Shown: positions 1-10,359, numbered from the stretch's first letter. The stretch is DNA of 64,000 nt from Maribacter sp. (GCA_024643345.1 JAHENB010000008.1:10949-74948); one strand, 5' to 3'. The notes: a model not told the origin generated them from the letters alone. Translations and numbers: made by a program.

Positions 1-2
1 TT

Positions 3-158
3 TCCCTGCCCTTGAATGCCATGTACCCTGCCTTTCGTGGGCAAAAATTGCCTCAACCCAATTATGATGGTACAATCGTATCGGAAATCGCCTTTTTGAT
101 CGGGAACAAAAAGGCAGAACCTTTTCGTCTGGAAATCGATTGGATTCAACTGCAGTAA
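3..158 (+). CDS. C-terminus of CIA30-family protein (5' end outside window)
   Basis: Open frame from window start to TAA at 156-158: SLPLNAMYPAFRGQKLPQPNYDGTIVSEIAFLIGNKKAEPFRLEIDWIQLQ*, typical CIA30 C-terminus. Confidence 0.7.
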   Translation, partial: SLPLNAMYPAFRGQKLPQPNYDGTIVSEIAFLIGNKKAEPFRLEIDWIQLQ

Positions 159-226
159 GGTTTCTTTAAAGCAAAAAGACCATCCTTGACAGGAATGGAC
201 TTTGCCAACTTAACAAGAAAATTTTT

Positions 227-454
227 TCAACTGTCCTTCAACGATTTCATAGCGATGACGAATCGGTATTTCATATCGGCCTTGATGAGCTGGTCATAGG
301 CCTTGTTGATGTTTTGGATATCGATCATTTCAACATCGGAAACAATCTTGTGTTTTCCACAAAAATCGAGCATTTCCTGGGTTTCCTCGATACCGCCGAT
401 CAATGATCCGGCAATGCGTTTACGGCCCGTGATCATACTGCCCCACAACATCAA
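227..454 (-). pseudogene. C-terminal remnant of NAD(P)-dependent zinc alcohol dehydrogenase
   Basis: 75 aa with [46 protein letters not shown], matches only the last ~70 aa of a ~350-aa ADH; no N-terminal domain upstream. Confidence 0.75.
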
Positions 455-565
455 ATATTCTTACTCAAAAGCTGAAAAAAGCATCAAAACAGGTCGATTG
501 AAAGACTTTTTGTTGAATGTTTCAAAGTCAATAAAATTCATATTTATTTTAATATACCGCTAAAT

Positions 566-1027
566 ATGAGTAACTTAACATGTAATATCTCTAATTTCAA
601 AATCATGGCTACGATCAAATCATTAAACAAATGGGCCAATGCCCATACCTATTACCCCTTGGATCTTGTAAGGGTTGCCCTAGGCGTTTTTCTGTTTATG
701 AAAGGCGTCGATTTTATGTCGAACCAGGCACAAATGATCGCAATGATCAGGCCTTTTGAAGATTTGCCCGGGGGGATGCTCATCTTGCATTACATCGTTC
801 CGGCCCATTTTGTTGGTGGCTTTCTAATTGTCATCGGGCTTTTCACCCGATGGGCCATGTTGATACAGCTGCCCATCTTGATCGGTGCGATATTGGTGAA
901 TTTCCTGGGCGATATGAACACGACCAATCTCATTTTGGCATCGGCAACTTTCTTGGTTTGCGTATTCTTTTTGTTCTATGGTTCGGGCAAGCATTCTGCC
1001 GACTATTACCTGAAAATGCAAAAATAA
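566..1027 (+). CDS. DoxX family membrane protein
   Basis: 153 aa, four hydrophobic segments, DoxX-like RVALGVFLFMKGVDF.. GGFLIVIGLFTRWA. Confidence 0.8.
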   Translation: MSNLTCNISNFKIMATIKSLNKWANAHTYYPLDLVRVALGVFLFMKGVDFMSNQAQMIAMIRPFEDLPGGMLILHYIVPAHFVGGFLIVIGLFTRWAMLIQLPILIGAILVNFLGDMNTTNLILASATFLVCVFFLFYGSGKHSADYYLKMQK

Positions 1028-1099
1028 CGGAACCCTTACATGGTTGGATGCACTTTTTTTCGCTTGGTGCGAAATAATTGCGCCTCAATATTGTACGCG

Positions 1100-1225
1100 T
1101 TAAATCTCTTCCGCCAACCAGGCCTTCATCATGGGCTTCTGTCGAAGCATCCAATATAAGGCGTTCAGATCGGCGCTTATCGCTTTTGATTTTTTAGGAT
1201 GAAATCCTATACTGTTCATATCCAT
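1100..1225 (-). pseudogene. Dps-like remnant (41 codons)
   Basis: Minus-strand frame MDMNSIGFHPKKSKAISADLNALYWMLRQKPMMKAWLAEEI*; first ~22 aa resemble Dps N-termini of Bacteroidota, central ferritin-like helices absent. Confidence 0.45.
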
Positions 1226-1325
1226 GATTCTTGCCTTCAATCCATCATAAATTTATAAAATATATATATGCTTCGTCATAGGTTTTATTGATGGTTTTAT
1301 TAATTTTACACATTCAAACCGAAAC

Positions 1326-2267
1326 ATGACCATTACCCAATTGCAATACGTTTTGGCGGTCGCGGAATACCAAAACTTTACTTTGGCCGCCGAGAAAAGT
1401 TTCGTTACCCAACCTACCTTGAGCATGCAGGTACAGAAGTTGGAGGATGAACTTGATGTCCTTATTTTCGACCGTGGCAAAAAACCGATCGGCATCACCG
1501 AGGTGGGCAAAAAAATTGTTGCCCAGGCGAAGAACATTGTCAATGAAGCCGAGCGCATCAAAGACATCGTCGATCAAGAAAAAGGATTTATTGGCGGGGA
1601 TTTTACCTTGGGCATCATCCCGACCGTAATGCCCACCTTGTTGCCCATGTTCCTGAAAACGTTCATCAATAAATATCCCAAGGTGAACCTGATCATCAAG
1701 GAACAGAGTACCGAGCAAATGATCAGGAACATCCAGGATGGCCATCTCGATGCCGCCATAGCCGCCACTCCCTTGGAAATTGAATTCATCAAGGAACGCC
1801 CATTGTATTACGAGCCTTTTGTAGGGTATGTGCCAAGAAACCACCGCCTGGCAAACGCCTCCCAAATAACCCCTTCCGACCTTGACATTAACGATATCTT
1901 ACTGTTACAGGACGGGCATTGTTTCCGTGATGGGGTGATCAATCTTTGCAAGGCCCCCAGAAATTTGAACGAAGAACATTTTAAGCTTCAGAGCGGAAGT
2001 TTTGAGACCTTGGTGAACCTTGCCAATGAGGGACTGGGCATGACCCTGCTTCCATACTTGAACACCTTGGAACTCGACGATGAAAAAAGAAAGAATTTAA
2101 AATATTTTCAAGAACCGTCGCCGGCCAGGGAGGTAAGTCTCATCTACCATAAAAGTGAACTCAAAATACAGATTACCGAAGCCTTAAAAGATGTCATTTC
2201 CAGTGTGGTCAGGGGCGCAATAACCTTTCAGGACGTGAAGATCATCAGTCCCTTGAACAAAAAATAA
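1326..2267 (+). CDS. oxyR: LysR-family hydrogen-peroxide-responsive regulator (OxyR-like)
   Basis: 313 aa; MTITQLQYVLAVAEYQNFTLAAEKSFVTQPTLSMQVQKLEDELDVLIFDR LysR HTH; LLLQDGHCFRDGVINLC matches the OxyR redox loop with two Cys. Confidence 0.88.
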   Translation: MTITQLQYVLAVAEYQNFTLAAEKSFVTQPTLSMQVQKLEDELDVLIFDRGKKPIGITEVGKKIVAQAKNIVNEAERIKDIVDQEKGFIGGDFTLGIIPTVMPTLLPMFLKTFINKYPKVNLIIKEQSTEQMIRNIQDGHLDAAIAATPLEIEFIKERPLYYEPFVGYVPRNHRLANASQITPSDLDINDILLLQDGHCFRDGVINLCKAPRNLNEEHFKLQSGSFETLVNLANEGLGMTLLPYLNTLELDDEKRKNLKYFQEPSPAREVSLIYHKSELKIQITEALKDVISSVVRGAITFQDVKIISPLNKK

Positions 2268-2291
2268 AAAGCCACTTGGAAGTGGCTTTTT
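2266..2291 (+). terminator. Rho-independent terminator after oxyR
   Basis: AAAAAGCCACTT GG AAGTGGCTTTTT perfect stem with T tail. Confidence 0.85.
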
Positions 2292-2292
2292 G

Positions 2293-2490
2293 TTATGCTC
2301 TTAAATAAATTAAACTTTCCTGTAGTTCCGGTTTATCGTTCAGGAACTGCCTCAACCAGAGTTTCAGTTCCTCAATTTCTTCCGGTAGCAGTCGCTCGAC
2401 CGCTTTTTTCACCTCTTTGCAAAACAATTTTACGTCAAAACTAACTTTTTGGAGTACCGTTTTGGTATACTCCAGCATAGCTCTAGCCAT
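2293..2490 (-). CDS. Small conserved hypothetical protein (65 aa)
   Basis: Complete ORF, amphipathic helical protein, converges on the shared terminator. Confidence 0.65.
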   Translation of the reverse strand: MARAMLEYTKTVLQKVSFDVKLFCKEVKKAVERLLPEEIEELKLWLRQFLNDKPELQESLIYLRA

Positions 2491-2647
2491 ATGTCAAAGT
2501 GTTTAATTTTAATTAGGTTGTTGCTACTAAGTTAACCAATAATTCTATGTTTTTATTGTAACCAAGAAGTTAAAAATTAACTAAATTCGTTTGAGCCCTT
2601 TGGCCACGGGGGAATTGGGCTCCAGAAAAATAATTTTTTCTCCTTTT

Positions 2648-3919
2648 ATGAAGAATCCTATTGTGGTGCTCATTTTTATCGCCCTAATCGGTTGTACCGC
2701 AACAAAACATCGACGAACGGTAAAAGACGTCAAAACCGTTTTACATACCGAACCCTTTCAGAACCAGTTTGCAGGCCTATTTATCATAGAAGCGGATACC
2801 CATGACACGATTTATGATTACAATAGCGAAAAATACTTCACCCCGGCCAGCAATGCCAAAATTTTTACGCTCTATACGGGCATCAGCCTGTTGCCCAAAA
2901 AAATCCCTGCCCTGAAGTATTTGAAGCAAAATGACACGATGTATATTCAAGGTACTGGCGATCCGACCTTGTTACATCCTTACTTTCAAGACAGCAGCGC
3001 CATAAACTTCTTAAAGGGGAATCAAAATATTGCATGGTACCATGCCAACTTCCAAGCCGAGAAATATGGGTCTGGATGGGCCTGGGACGATTATGGCTAT
3101 TACTATCAGGCAGAGCGAAGTGGATTGCCTTTGTATGGAAACGTGCTAACACTGTACCGCAACGATTCCCTTGTGTTGATGCCCTCTATTTTTAAGGATC
3201 GGGTAGGCGAGCCAGACGTTGCGACGATCAACCGTGAGGCAGAAAGCAATGTTTTCTATTATCCCGCAAGCAAGACCGACACCCTTGAAATTCCCTTCAA
3301 GACCGATACTACCTTGACCCGGGAATTGCTCGAGGCGGCGTTGGGCCAAAAGGTTTCCGGGACCGATCGTTTTCCTGGAGGGGAAAAAAGCACGTTGTAC
3401 AGTATTGCCACCGATTCGGTCTATAAAAGAATGATGCGGGAAAGCGATAATTTTCTGGCGGAACAATTATTGATCCTGGCTTCCTCCACCCTCTCGGATA
3501 CGCTCGATGGTACCAAGGCGCAGGCCCATATGCTACAGAACCGATTGGCCGACCTAAGGCAGCCCCCACGCTGGGTCGACGGTTCGGGACTATCGCGATA
3601 CAATCTGTTCACGCCCCAATCAATGGTACATGTTCTCTATAAAATGTATCGGGAGGTTCCCCTTGAGCGCTTGTTCGAACTTTTTCCGGCAGGAGGGGCG
3701 AATGGTACCTTGAAAGACTGGTACGGCGCTAAGGACGCGCCCTATATCTTTGCCAAATCAGGCAGTTTGGGCAACAATTATTGTTTGAGCGGTTACCTTC
3801 GGGCGAAATCGGGCAAAATCTTGATCTTCAGTTTTATGAACAACCACTTCATTGGACCTTCGAGCGAAATAAAAACCAAGATGCAGCTCATTTTTGAAAG
3901 CATTCGGGACCGTTATTGA
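2648..3919 (+). CDS. dacB: D-alanyl-D-alanine carboxypeptidase / PBP4 (S13)
   Basis: ASNAKIFTL (SxxK), SDN, KSGS motifs in order; ORF opens at 2591 but ATG at 2648 with signal/lipobox (ALIGC) is the likelier start. Confidence 0.85.
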   Translation: MKNPIVVLIFIALIGCTATKHRRTVKDVKTVLHTEPFQNQFAGLFIIEADTHDTIYDYNSEKYFTPASNAKIFTLYTGISLLPKKIPALKYLKQNDTMYIQGTGDPTLLHPYFQDSSAINFLKGNQNIAWYHANFQAEKYGSGWAWDDYGYYYQAERSGLPLYGNVLTLYRNDSLVLMPSIFKDRVGEPDVATINREAESNVFYYPASKTDTLEIPFKTDTTLTRELLEAALGQKVSGTDRFPGGEKSTLYSIATDSVYKRMMRESDNFLAEQLLILASSTLSDTLDGTKAQAHMLQNRLADLRQPPRWVDGSGLSRYNLFTPQSMVHVLYKMYREVPLERLFELFPAGGANGTLKDWYGAKDAPYIFAKSGSLGNNYCLSGYLRAKSGKILIFSFMNNHFIGPSSEIKTKMQLIFESIRDRY

Positions 3920-4422
3920 GCCTTCGTAGATGAGGTAACCATGTGTTTAGCAAATTTTTGTCGGAGTACCTGCAATTTTGGATCGATGTACCTTTTACAA
4001 AAAGGCCTTTCGGGATCGGTGCGGTAATAGTTCTCGAACATGGCGCCGGAAGGCCGGAAAGCCTTAAAAGGAAGGATCGTTGTGATCAAGGGCGCATTAA
4101 ATTCAGCTTGTAGCCCATCCCACATTTGTTTCAATGCCTCTTCGTCCTCGGGGTCTAGGGTATAAATGGCAGAACGGTATTTTTGGCGCATGCTATGCCA
4201 GGCAGTACTTTCATGGGTCATTACATGGATCCGAACCAGATCGTGCAGCGCAATTTCCCCGGGGTCATAGGAGACCATGACCGCTTCCGAAAAAGCATCA
4301 TGCTGTCCTTCCGAGGCCACAAAACCCTGTTTTACCTCCAACACTCCCTTTAGCGATTGAAAGACCGCCTCGGTACACCAATGGCATCCCCCACCAAAAC
4401 CGATTTTCTTAATTTCTCCCAT
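3913..4422 (-). CDS. msrA: Peptide-methionine (S)-S-oxide reductase
   Basis: 169 aa; GGGCHWCTEAVF active site and MsrA fold signatures. Confidence 0.88.
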   Translation of the reverse strand: MGEIKKIGFGGGCHWCTEAVFQSLKGVLEVKQGFVASEGQHDAFSEAVMVSYDPGEIALHDLVRIHVMTHESTAWHSMRQKYRSAIYTLDPEDEEALKQMWDGLQAEFNAPLITTILPFKAFRPSGAMFENYYRTDPERPFCKRYIDPKLQVLRQKFAKHMVTSSTKAQ

Positions 4423-4443
4423 GCTGCTTTGGTCGCAAAAACT

Positions 4444-5037
4444 TCATTTGAATAACTTATGCAATTGCGCATATTGCAAAAGGATCACCGTTTTGGCATC
4501 ATTGATATCGCCTTTTTCCATCATATGCAATGCCTCTTCAAAGGGATATTCCAATACCTCGATATTTTCGGTCTCGGATTCGGCGCCTCCGCCTTCACCT
4601 ACTTTCATTAGGTCTTCATAGGTCCCGATAAAGAGATGGAGTATTTCGGTGACCGACCCAGGGGACATGTACACCTCGAAGACCTTATGAACATCACGGA
4701 TGCGGTACCCGGTCTCCTCCTCCACTTCTTTTCGGATGCAGTCCTCAGGATTGTCGCCATCCAAGAGGCCGGCACAGACTTCGATCATCATCCCGTCTTC
4801 ATTGCCGTTCACATAGGTGGGCATACGGAACTGCCGGGTGAGCACCACAGTGCCCTTGTCCCTGTTGTACAAAAGGATGGCCGCCCCATTGCCTCTGTCG
4901 TAGGCTTCCCGTTGTTGGGTTTCCCAACTGCCATCGGATTTTTGATAATCGAAGGTAAATTTGTTGAGGGTGTACCAGTTGTCGGACAACAATTCCTTTT
5001 TGATGTTTCTAATTGGTTTGTTTTTCAAGTGCTGCAT
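4444..5037 (-). CDS. NUDIX hydrolase (NudK-like)
   Basis: 197 aa; canonical Nudix box [22 protein letters not shown]. Confidence 0.82.
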   Translation of the reverse strand: MQHLKNKPIRNIKKELLSDNWYTLNKFTFDYQKSDGSWETQQREAYDRGNGAAILLYNRDKGTVVLTRQFRMPTYVNGNEDGMMIEVCAGLLDGDNPEDCIRKEVEEETGYRIRDVHKVFEVYMSPGSVTEILHLFIGTYEDLMKVGEGGGAESETENIEVLEYPFEEALHMMEKGDINDAKTVILLQYAQLHKLFK

Positions 5038-5113
5038 TTTTTTATGAAGTCCTAAAGATATTGATTTATCAATCTCACTTTTGAGCTAAAATTTATTCTT
5101 GGACAAATCATAG

Positions 5114-5638
5114 GAAACCAATATCACCAATCTCGAAAGGGATATTAAGATACAGACCGAAAGTATCAGGTATTTTGAACTTATCATCGACCTGACAGAC
5201 CATTACAGACCTTATAACGACTCCCTTCCCGTGTACTTACAAAGGGCAGCTTTTGCACCGGATGTTGTTTTGTCTTCCTCGGCCTTTGAAACCATGAAAT
5301 CATCTGGTTTGGACATCATTCGATCCGATAGTTTGAGACAGGAAATATTAGCCTTGTTCGATGTAGAATATCCGACCCTGATGCAGAATACGAGAAGACT
5401 GGAAGACCAGCTTTCGCCCGCAGTGGTAGTGCCCCTGCACCAAAAGCATTTTAGAAATTATAATGGTACCAGGGTTCCGAACGATTATGACAACTGGGTA
5501 AATGACAAAGCGTTCTTCAATATGTTAAGCTTTAGGCTTGCCCTCAGGCAAAGTTCAACAAGGCACAAAAAAAAGACCTCAAAAAAAACTGAGGATGTGA
5601 TTCAAGCCATTGACCAAGAATTGAATAAAAGGAAGTAA
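5114..5638 (+). pseudogene. 3' fragment of a DUF6090-family gene
   Basis: Frame after an in-frame TAG reads ETNITNLERDIKIQTESIRYFELIIDLTD..MKSSGLDIIRSDSLRQEILALFDVEYPTLMQNTRRLEDQL.., as in the C-terminal part of DUF6090 proteins; the N-terminal TM region (..YAIGEIxLVVIGILIALQINNWNE) is missing. Confidence 0.65.
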
Positions 5639-5981
5639 AAAATGTCAAGTGACCATCCACAAATGATCTACTATTTCAAAAAATCCTCTATTGACATTAC
5701 GGAGCGGACTTTTTGTAAAATACAGGGCCATAACAGTGGCTCAGCAAATTTAAATATCGATATATTCATTCTACACTTTTGGAAAAATCATTTAGGCAGA
5801 CTTTGGTAATGGAATCACCATACCGATCAACCATAAAAACGAGGCCGATATATGAGAACCAAGGGATTGATAGGGTTGAGCGAAATGAAATAGTACGGCA
5901 AAAAGTATTTTACGATGTCGTACCAATTCAAAAGATTTCAATCTTGAACCATTTGCTTCCTAAACTGCGGTTTAACAAACA

Positions 5982-7238
5982 TTACAAAATCATGCCCGCC
6001 GCGACCGTTTCATTGGTACTATCATCAATTAAGATAATACTACCGGTGGTCCTGTTCTCGCGATAGCAATCGTACATCAGTGGTTTTGTGGTTCTTAGGG
6101 TCACTTTACATATATCGTTCATATTCAGGCTGTCATCATCGGTTTTGCTTTTAAGGGTATTGATATCAATTTTGTACAATACTTCCTTGATCATGGCCTT
6201 TTGTTCATTTGAAGTATGCATAATGGTATACTTCGCCCTCGGTCTCGCCGGGTTGTTGTGCAGCCAGCACAGCATCACTTCCATATCCTGTGAAGTTTCC
6301 GGTTTGTTGTTGGAGCGAACGATCATGTCTCCCCTTCCGATATCGATATCATCTTCCAAGGTAATCGCAATTGACATAGGCGCATGTGCCTCCTCCAGCT
6401 CCCCATCGAAGGTATCAATCGATTTTATCTTGGACGTAAAACCGGAAGGCATCACCGTTATCTCATCGCCCAATCTAAAAATACCACTAGCGACCCGTCC
6501 GGCATAGCCCCTATAGTCGAGAAAACCTTCCCTTTGTGGCCTTAATACGGTTTGCACTGGAAATCTGGCGTCTACCTTGTTCAAATCGCTGCTAATGTGC
6601 ATGGTCTCCAAGGTATGCAATAAGGGGGCTCCCTGGTACCAATCCATATTTTCAGATCTATTCACCACATTGTCTCCCAACAAAGCGCTAATGGGGATAA
6701 AGCGAATGTCTTTGATCAAAAATTTTGAAGAAAATTCCTCGAACTGGGAAATGACGTTGTTGTAGGCATCTTCGGTAAAATCTACCAAATCCATCTTGTT
6801 CACGCACACGATGATATGCGGAATTTGCAACAATGAAGCGATAAAGGCATGTCGCTTGGTCTGTTCGATTACCCCGTGCCTTGCATCGACCAAAATAATG
6901 GCCACATTGGCCGTGGAAGCCCCGGTCACCATGTTTCTGGTATATTGAACATGACCTGGGGTATCGGCAATAATAAATTTCCGTTTAGGGGTCGTAAAAT
7001 ATCTATAGGCAACATCAATGGTGATTCCCTGTTCCCGTTCATCGCGCAAACCATCGGTGAACAGGGCCAGGTCGATGCCTTCGTGGCCTCTTCTTTTACT
7101 GGTGTTTTCTATGGAAATCAGCTGATCTTCAAAAATTGATTTGGAATCATATAATAAACGTCCGATGAGCGTGCTTTTTCCGTCATCCACGCTGCCAGCA
7201 GTCGTAAATCGCAAAAGTTGGTTATTATCTATTTTCAT
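5982..7238 (-). CDS. cysN: Sulfate adenylyltransferase subunit 1 (GTPase)
   Basis: 418 aa; GSVDDGKSTLIGRLLYDSK, DTPGHVQYTRNM, NKMDLVD GTPase motifs. Confidence 0.95.
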   Translation of the reverse strand: MKIDNNQLLRFTTAGSVDDGKSTLIGRLLYDSKSIFEDQLISIENTSKRRGHEGIDLALFTDGLRDEREQGITIDVAYRYFTTPKRKFIIADTPGHVQYTRNMVTGASTANVAIILVDARHGVIEQTKRHAFIASLLQIPHIIVCVNKMDLVDFTEDAYNNVISQFEEFSSKFLIKDIRFIPISALLGDNVVNRSENMDWYQGAPLLHTLETMHISSDLNKVDARFPVQTVLRPQREGFLDYRGYAGRVASGIFRLGDEITVMPSGFTSKIKSIDTFDGELEEAHAPMSIAITLEDDIDIGRGDMIVRSNNKPETSQDMEVMLCWLHNNPARPRAKYTIMHTSNEQKAMIKEVLYKIDINTLKSKTDDDSLNMNDICKVTLRTTKPLMYDCYRENRTTGSIILIDDSTNETVAAGMIL

Positions 7239-7290
7239 ACTTGAAATATTGTAATGTAAAGATCCGTAAACTTAAGAAAGAAAGGCCCCG

Positions 7291-8196
7291 CTAAAAATAA
7301 CCTTGCCTCTTCCTGTCTTCCATGGCAGATTCCGACCGTTTGTCATCAGACCGATTGCCCCGCTCCGTGTTGCGCATAGCGGACACCTCGTCGACAATTT
7401 TTTCCAGGGTATCGGCTTCCGACTCGATACCTCCCGTAATCGTGATATCGCCCAAAGTCCTAAAGCGTATTTTCTTGGACAAAACGGCCTCATTTTCTTC
7501 CAAAACCGTAAATTCGGAATAAGGAATCCAAGAGTTGCTTCTCCAGACCACTTCCCTGATATGGGCATAGTACAATGATGGAATTTCAATTTTTTCCCGT
7601 TTGATGTAGTTCCAAACATCCATTTCCGTCCAGTTACTTATGGGAAAGACCCTAAAATGTTCCCCTTCGAAGTACTTTCCATTAAAAATGTTCCACAATT
7701 CAGGGCGTTGATTTTTGGGGTCCCATTGCCCAAATTCATCACGATGCGAGAAAAATCGTTCTTTGGCCCTGGCCTTTTCTTCATCACGTCTGCCACCTCC
7801 AATGGCACAATCTATCTTGTTATTTTCGATCGCATCCAAAAGTGTGGTTATTTGCAGCGCATTGCGCGTGGCATGCTTTCCCCTTTCTTCCGCCACACGA
7901 CCCTGATCGATGGAATCCTGCACAGAGCCCACCAGAAGTTCAACGCCCAAACTATTGATCAGGTCGTCCCTGAATTTTATGGTTTCCGGGAAATTGTGGC
8001 CCGTATCAACATGCATTAAGGGAAATGGGATCTTGGATGGATAAAACGCCTTTTGTGCCAGATGGGTGACCACGATGGAATCCTTGCCACCCGAAAACAA
8101 AATGACCGGTTTTTGAAATTGTGCCCATACTTCACGTAGAACATAAATGGCTTCAGCCTCCAATTCGTCTAAATAATTTAAATAGTATTTGCTCAT
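7291..8196 (-). CDS. cysD: Sulfate adenylyltransferase subunit 2
   Basis: 301 aa; FSGGKDSIVVTHLA PP-loop, C-terminal RKRQGYF. Confidence 0.95.
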   Translation of the reverse strand: MSKYYLNYLDELEAEAIYVLREVWAQFQKPVILFSGGKDSIVVTHLAQKAFYPSKIPFPLMHVDTGHNFPETIKFRDDLINSLGVELLVGSVQDSIDQGRVAEERGKHATRNALQITTLLDAIENNKIDCAIGGGRRDEEKARAKERFFSHRDEFGQWDPKNQRPELWNIFNGKYFEGEHFRVFPISNWTEMDVWNYIKREKIEIPSLYYAHIREVVWRSNSWIPYSEFTVLEENEAVLSKKIRFRTLGDITITGGIESEADTLEKIVDEVSAMRNTERGNRSDDKRSESAMEDRKRQGYF

Positions 8197-8789
8197 TTTC
8201 CTACTTGTAGTTTATTCTTGATTTTAGCGTAAATGATTTCCACGGCCTCGCTTACTGAACTTTCCGGTTTGACTTCAACATCAGGGTCTATGGGGGCCTC
8301 GTAGGGCGCCGATATCCCGGTCATGTTCTTTATTTCTCCACGACGGGCCTTTTGGTACAATCCCTTGACATCCCTTCTTTCGCACTCCTCCAAACTGGTA
8401 TTTACGAATATTTCGAAATAGTTATCCGGTTGTACCGTGTTTTTTATAAAATCCCGGTCTTTTTTATATGGGGCAACGAACGCGGCCAAAACCACTAGTC
8501 CTGCATCAATGAATAGTTTGGCTATTTCACCGATTCTTCGGTTATTTTCAGATCTGTCATCTGGTGAAAAACCCAAGTTTCTGTTGATGCCCCTGCGTAC
8601 ATTGTCGCCATCCAAGATATAAGTCTTAATGCCTTCTTCATATAATTTCTCCTCAAGGGCATTGGCTATAGTCGACTTTCCAGAACCAGACAAGCCCGTG
8701 AAAAATATTAAAAAAGAACCATGCCCATTGGCAACGCTTCTTTCCTTTCTGGTTATCTTATAATCATGTTGAACTATATTTTTTTTCAT
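8193..8789 (-). CDS. cysC: Adenylyl-sulfate kinase
   Basis: 198 aa; GLSGSGKSTIANALE P-loop, LDGDNVRRGINRNLGFSPDDR APS kinase signature; overlaps cysD by 4 nt. Confidence 0.95.
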   Translation of the reverse strand: MKKNIVQHDYKITRKERSVANGHGSFLIFFTGLSGSGKSTIANALEEKLYEEGIKTYILDGDNVRRGINRNLGFSPDDRSENNRRIGEIAKLFIDAGLVVLAAFVAPYKKDRDFIKNTVQPDNYFEIFVNTSLEECERRDVKGLYQKARRGEIKNMTGISAPYEAPIDPDVEVKPESSVSEAVEIIYAKIKNKLQVGK

Positions 8790-9202
8790 CCCTTAAATCT
8801 GTGACTTTTTTCCAAACCAAAATCAAATAAATACCATAATCTTTCATGAAAATAATACAATATCATTTTTGTAAGCACTTCCGCCGCTCCTATTTTTAGT
8901 CCCGTGAACGGGTCGCCCGAAATTATCGAAGCCAAAATAAAAGTGTCCAAACTGCCAATAACCCTCCAACTTAATGTTTTCAGCAAATGTCTTTTTTGGC
9001 TATTGGGCAAATTGATCCTAAACCATAAACGCTCATGGAGGTAGTACAGTACCATTTTGGTTGCCACCTCAGAAACTCCAATTTTTAGACCTACCAATGG
9101 ATCTCCGGAAATGATCCATGATAAGATCATGGTATCCAAGGTTCCGATAAATCTCCAGCTTATCGCTTTGGCAACATGTCGTTTACGGGAACGGTCGGAC
9201 AT
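8786..9202 (-). CDS. Tandem-DUF2061 membrane protein
   Basis: 138 aa with two near-identical halves: RHVAKAISWRFIGTLDTMILSWIISGDPLVGLKIGVSEVATKMVLYYLHERLW / RHLLKTLSWRVIGSLDTFILASIISGDPFTGLKIGAAEVLTKMILYYFHERLW. Confidence 0.88.
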   Translation of the reverse strand: MSDRSRKRHVAKAISWRFIGTLDTMILSWIISGDPLVGLKIGVSEVATKMVLYYLHERLWFRINLPNSQKRHLLKTLSWRVIGSLDTFILASIISGDPFTGLKIGAAEVLTKMILYYFHERLWYLFDFGLEKSHRFKG

Positions 9203-9996
9203 TATTTATGGACTAAGAAATAACTGTTCAATAAATTGTTTTTGTTGTACAACAATTCCTTGTTGGTTTCTTTTGATATTACCGAAAGCCCGACCGCTTT
9301 GCAAATAGCATGTCCTGCCGCCGTGTCCCATTCCATGGTAGGGGCAAACCTCGGATAAATGTCCGCTTTGCCTTCTGCCACCAGACAAAATTTCAAGGAA
9401 CTGCCTTTTGAAACAATATCTATTTCCTTATAATTTGATTTTTGATCTTCTATAAAATTCAAAGTATGGTCATTCATATGTGATCGGCTTCCAACCACCC
9501 TCAGCAGATCTTTATGGTCTTCTGTTGGTGAAATCTTATCATGAACGGCGAAAAAGGACCCGTTTGCAAGATGATCGGAGTCCAGCACCGTTTTGTAGGC
9601 ATTTCCCGATGCGACCTCGGCATAGTAAAGTTCCCGGGTCACCGGGACATAAATTACGCCCATTATGGGAACGCCATGTTCGACCATGGCGATGTTTACT
9701 GTGAATTCTCCATTTCTTTTAATAAATTCCTTGGTCCCGTCCAATGGATCCACGATCCAACAAGTTTTCCACTTCTTGCGTTCCGTAAATTCCAGGTTCC
9801 TGTTTTCCTCACTGATGATGGGGATTTCGGTGGCCTGCAAATAATGATTGATGATAGTGTTCGAAGCGGTGTCCGCTTCCGTTAAAGGGGAGTTGTCTTC
9901 TTTAATATCTATTTCAAAATCTTTCTCATAGATTTTAAGAATTTCCTTTCCGGCCTCAATGGCACTTTTAATACTGATAATCAAATGATCGTGCAC
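9202..9996 (-). CDS. cysQ: 3'(2'),5'-bisphosphate nucleotidase
   Basis: 264 aa; SEENR, VDPLDGTKEFIKR, MEWDTAAGHAI inositol-monophosphatase-family signatures. Confidence 0.92.
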   Translation of the reverse strand: MHDHLIISIKSAIEAGKEILKIYEKDFEIDIKEDNSPLTEADTASNTIINHYLQATEIPIISEENRNLEFTERKKWKTCWIVDPLDGTKEFIKRNGEFTVNIAMVEHGVPIMGVIYVPVTRELYYAEVASGNAYKTVLDSDHLANGSFFAVHDKISPTEDHKDLLRVVGSRSHMNDHTLNFIEDQKSNYKEIDIVSKGSSLKFCLVAEGKADIYPRFAPTMEWDTAAGHAICKAVGLSVISKETNKELLYNKNNLLNSYFLVHK

Positions 9997-10359
9997 AGGG
10001 AACTGATTTAGTAGTTGGATGCTGGATTATTCCTTAATACTCTTGAAAACTAATAAAAACTCTTTAAATAACTGACCAAAACCGATGATTTCTTTTTTTG
10101 ATTGTCTTTCAGCGGAGCCAATTTTGTTCAATTAAAAACCAAAACCAAAACGACAGCTTTAAAATAAATTACGGCGATGCCAAGTGTGGGATCCAAGATC
10201 AGTTTTGCCTCGTAAAATTAATCAACATTTATTTAAGTGATTCTATTCAATGTATCGGCAAAAGTATTAACTTGCTATATGTTAAAAGAACTACCGTTCT
10301 TTTATACCTGTTCTCCCCCCTACCTTAAAAAACAAAACCAACCTTTAAAACGCATTGAC

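Noticed and set aside
1314-1865. 183-aa antisense ORF inside oxyR
   Set aside because: Mirror of a strongly supported coding frame; no domain.
5779-6066. 95-aa + strand ORF overlapping the 3' end of cysN
   Set aside because: Overlaps a certain CDS on the other strand, no recognisable family; probably chance ORF or unidentifiable debris.
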